Positions 62,846 through 64,000 of a stretch of DNA of 64,000 bases are shown here, in pieces. Position 1 is the stretch's first letter, and each line of letters starts with the position of its first letter. The DNA is from Calliopsis andreniformis (Eukaryota > Arthropoda > Insecta > Hymenoptera > Andrenidae), in the NCBI RefSeq assembly GCF_051401765.1, contig NW_027480450.1, forward strand, positions 3,472,001-3,536,000, in the 5' to 3' direction. The translations under genes were made by a program, and so were the position numbers. The notes beneath the pieces are model-generated. The model worked only from the letters and a program-made list of their open reading frames with translations, was not told the DNA's origin and did not search any database.

Positions 62846-64000
62846 TCCTCAATCCTCAGTCCTCAATCCTCAATCTTCAATCCTCAGTCCCCAATCCTCA
62901 ATCTTCGATCCTCAATCCTCAATCCTCAATCCTCAATCCTCAGTCCTCAATCTTCAATCCTCAATCTTCAATCCTCAATACTCAATCTTCAATCCTCAAT
63001 CCTCAATCCTCTATACTCAATCCTCAATCCTCAATCATCAACCCTCAATCTTCAATTCTCAATTCTCAATCCTCAATCCTCAATCCTCAATACTCAATCC
63101 TCAACCATCAATCCTCAATTCTCAATACTCAACGGAATATCCTGTATTCGCAGGACTCAATACTCAAACCTCAATCCTCAACCCTCAGGCCTCATCCTCC
63201 ATCCTCGATCCTCAATCCTCAATCCTCAACATTCAATCCTCAATACGCAATCTTCAATCCTCAATCCTCAATCCTCAATCCTCAATCCTCAATCCTCAAC
63301 ACTCAATCCTCAATCCACAATACCCAATCCTCATTTTTCCATCCTCAATAATCAATCTTCAATGCTCAATCCTCAATCCTCAATCCCCAATCCTCAATCT
63401 TCAATCCTCAATACTCAATCTTCAATCCTCAATCCTCAATCCTCAATCCTCAATACTCAATCCTCAATCATCAAACCTCAATCTTCAATACTCAATCCTC
63501 AATCCTCAATTCTCAATCCTCAATACTCAACCATCAATCCTCAATTCTCAATACTCAATAGAATATCCTGAATTCGCAGGATTCAATACTCAAACCTCAA
63601 TCCTCATCCCTCAGCACTCATCCTCCATCCTCGATCCTCAATCCTCAATCCTCAAACTTCAATCCTCAATACTCAATGTTCAATCCTCAATCCTCAATCC
63701 TCAATCCTCAATCCTCAATCCTCAATCCTCAATCCTCAATCCCCGATCCTCAATCTTCAATCCTCAATACTCAATCTTCAATCCTCAATCCTCAATCCTC
63801 TATACTCAATCCTCAATCCTCAATCATCAACCCTCAATCTTCAATTCTCAATCCTCAATCCTCAATCCTCAATCCTCAATACTCAATTCTCAACCATCAA
63901 TCCTCAATTCTCAATACTCAACGGAATATCCTGTATTCGCAGGACTCAATACTCAAACCTCAATCCTCAACCCTCAGGCCTCATCCTCCATCCTCGATCC
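62846..64000. repeat. Terminal A-like segment, cut by the window end
   Basis: After leaving the large unit the sequence resembles block A near 4410-4500 (CAGTCCCCAATCC followed by CTTCGATCC). It carries hairpins at 63139, 63565 and 63928. The first and last are preceded by CAACGG instead of CAACAG and have right arm CAGGAC. Module C at 63311 has TACCCAAT instead of TCCCCAAT. Confidence 0.65.
63311..63344. repeat. Module C, terminal segment
   Basis: T5 form with TACCCAATCC in place of TCCCCAATCC. The next heptamers read CAATAATCAATC, another private change. Confidence 0.76.

Larger units (their letters stand above)
50180..63950. repeat. Hairpin modules, 27 copies from 50 kb to the window end
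   Basis: Left arms start at 50185, 50698, 50946, 51805, 52301, 52748, 53104, 53362, 53613, 53871, 54668, 55030, 55784, 56531, 57083, 57914, 58347, 58710, 59199, 59646, 60316, 61162, 62108, 62356, 63139, 63565 and 63928. Many positions were derived from the copy-to-copy shift and spot-checked. The gap from 61162 to 62108 is long because of the 433-bp piece that lacks a hairpin. Confidence 0.88.
1..64000. repeat. Heptanucleotide satellite array, consensus CAATCCT, filling the window
   Basis: The whole window is tandem CAATCCT (AGGATTG on the - strand) with point-variant heptamers, and it continues past both ends. Stretches between the modules listed below are plain heptamer runs and contain nothing else I can see. 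The consensus has no G, so the + strand is strongly G-poor; G occurs mainly in module positions and in CAGTCCT, CAGCCCT and CGATCCT variants. No rRNA, tRNA, transposon end, long homopolymer (longest run seen is T5) or unique spacer was found. Known heptamer satellites occur in eukaryotic heterochromatin; much shorter heptamer repeats occur between genes in filamentous cyanobacteria. The length and higher-order structure favour a eukaryotic satellite, which is inference. Confidence 0.97.

Noticed and set aside
1..64000. CRISPR array
   Set aside because: There are no unique spacers. Repeat units are 7 bp and the intervals between modules are the same heptamer.
1..64000. Telomere tract of the plant TTTAGGG type
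   Set aside because: The C-rich strand would be CCCTAAA. The unit here is CCTCAAT, and no run of any known telomere repeat was seen.
1..64000. Cyanobacterial short tandemly repeated heptamers (CCCCAAT type)
   Set aside because: The unit is similar, but those known tracts are short and lie between genes. Here there are 64 kb without a gene and with multi-kilobase higher-order repeats. It remains a minor alternative for the origin of the unit.

Overview
This window holds one thing: a continuous tandem array of a 7-bp unit, consensus CAATCCT on the + strand (AGGATTG on the other strand). It runs through both window ends. I found no protein-coding gene, RNA gene, mobile element or stretch of ordinary unique sequence. 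The host cannot be identified from the sequence. A gene-free heptamer array of at least 64 kb with multi-kilobase higher-order repeats is what eukaryotic satellite heterochromatin looks like (centromeric, pericentromeric, subtelomeric, sex or B chromosome), so a eukaryote is the likeliest source. This is inference.

The array has several levels. Level 1 is the heptamer and its common variants (CAATACT, CAATCTT, CAATCAT, CAATTCT, CAATCCC, CAACCCT, CAGTCCT, CAAACCT). Level 2 is a set of recurring diverged modules: about 130 copies of a short inverted-repeat ('hairpin') module, 30 copies of a longer module B (three subtypes) and 12 copies of a T5-bearing module C. All three can be read as runs of heptamers in unbroken register. 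The only regular exception is a 6-mer, usually CCCTCA, just after each hairpin. They therefore look like mutated and then amplified heptamers, not insertions. Level 3 is a set of higher-order blocks of about 1 to 5.5 kb (called A, D, E, F and G here). Level 4 is recent kilobase-scale tandem duplication.

Layout: 1-11030 holds two diverged copies of a 5-6 kb A-type block. 11034-20100 holds blocks D1, E, F1 and G. 20101-29466 is a near-perfect tandem duplication of 4683 bp, and a third related copy covers about 30152-34206. 34200-37104 is a rearranged D block fused at about 34.2 kb, followed by E. 37105-51421 and 51422-62845 are two tandem copies of one large unit (about 14.3 and 11.4 kb). The first contains an internal 3332-bp tandem duplication that the second lacks. 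62846-64000 returns to A-like sequence.

Many long + strand open frames are by-products of the repeat. The heptamer has no stop in any + frame, and all three frames give the same cyclic peptide SILNPQS. The - strand has TGA in every frame every 21 nt. All coordinates, shifts and copy counts were read by eye, so block edges are approximate by one to several heptamers.
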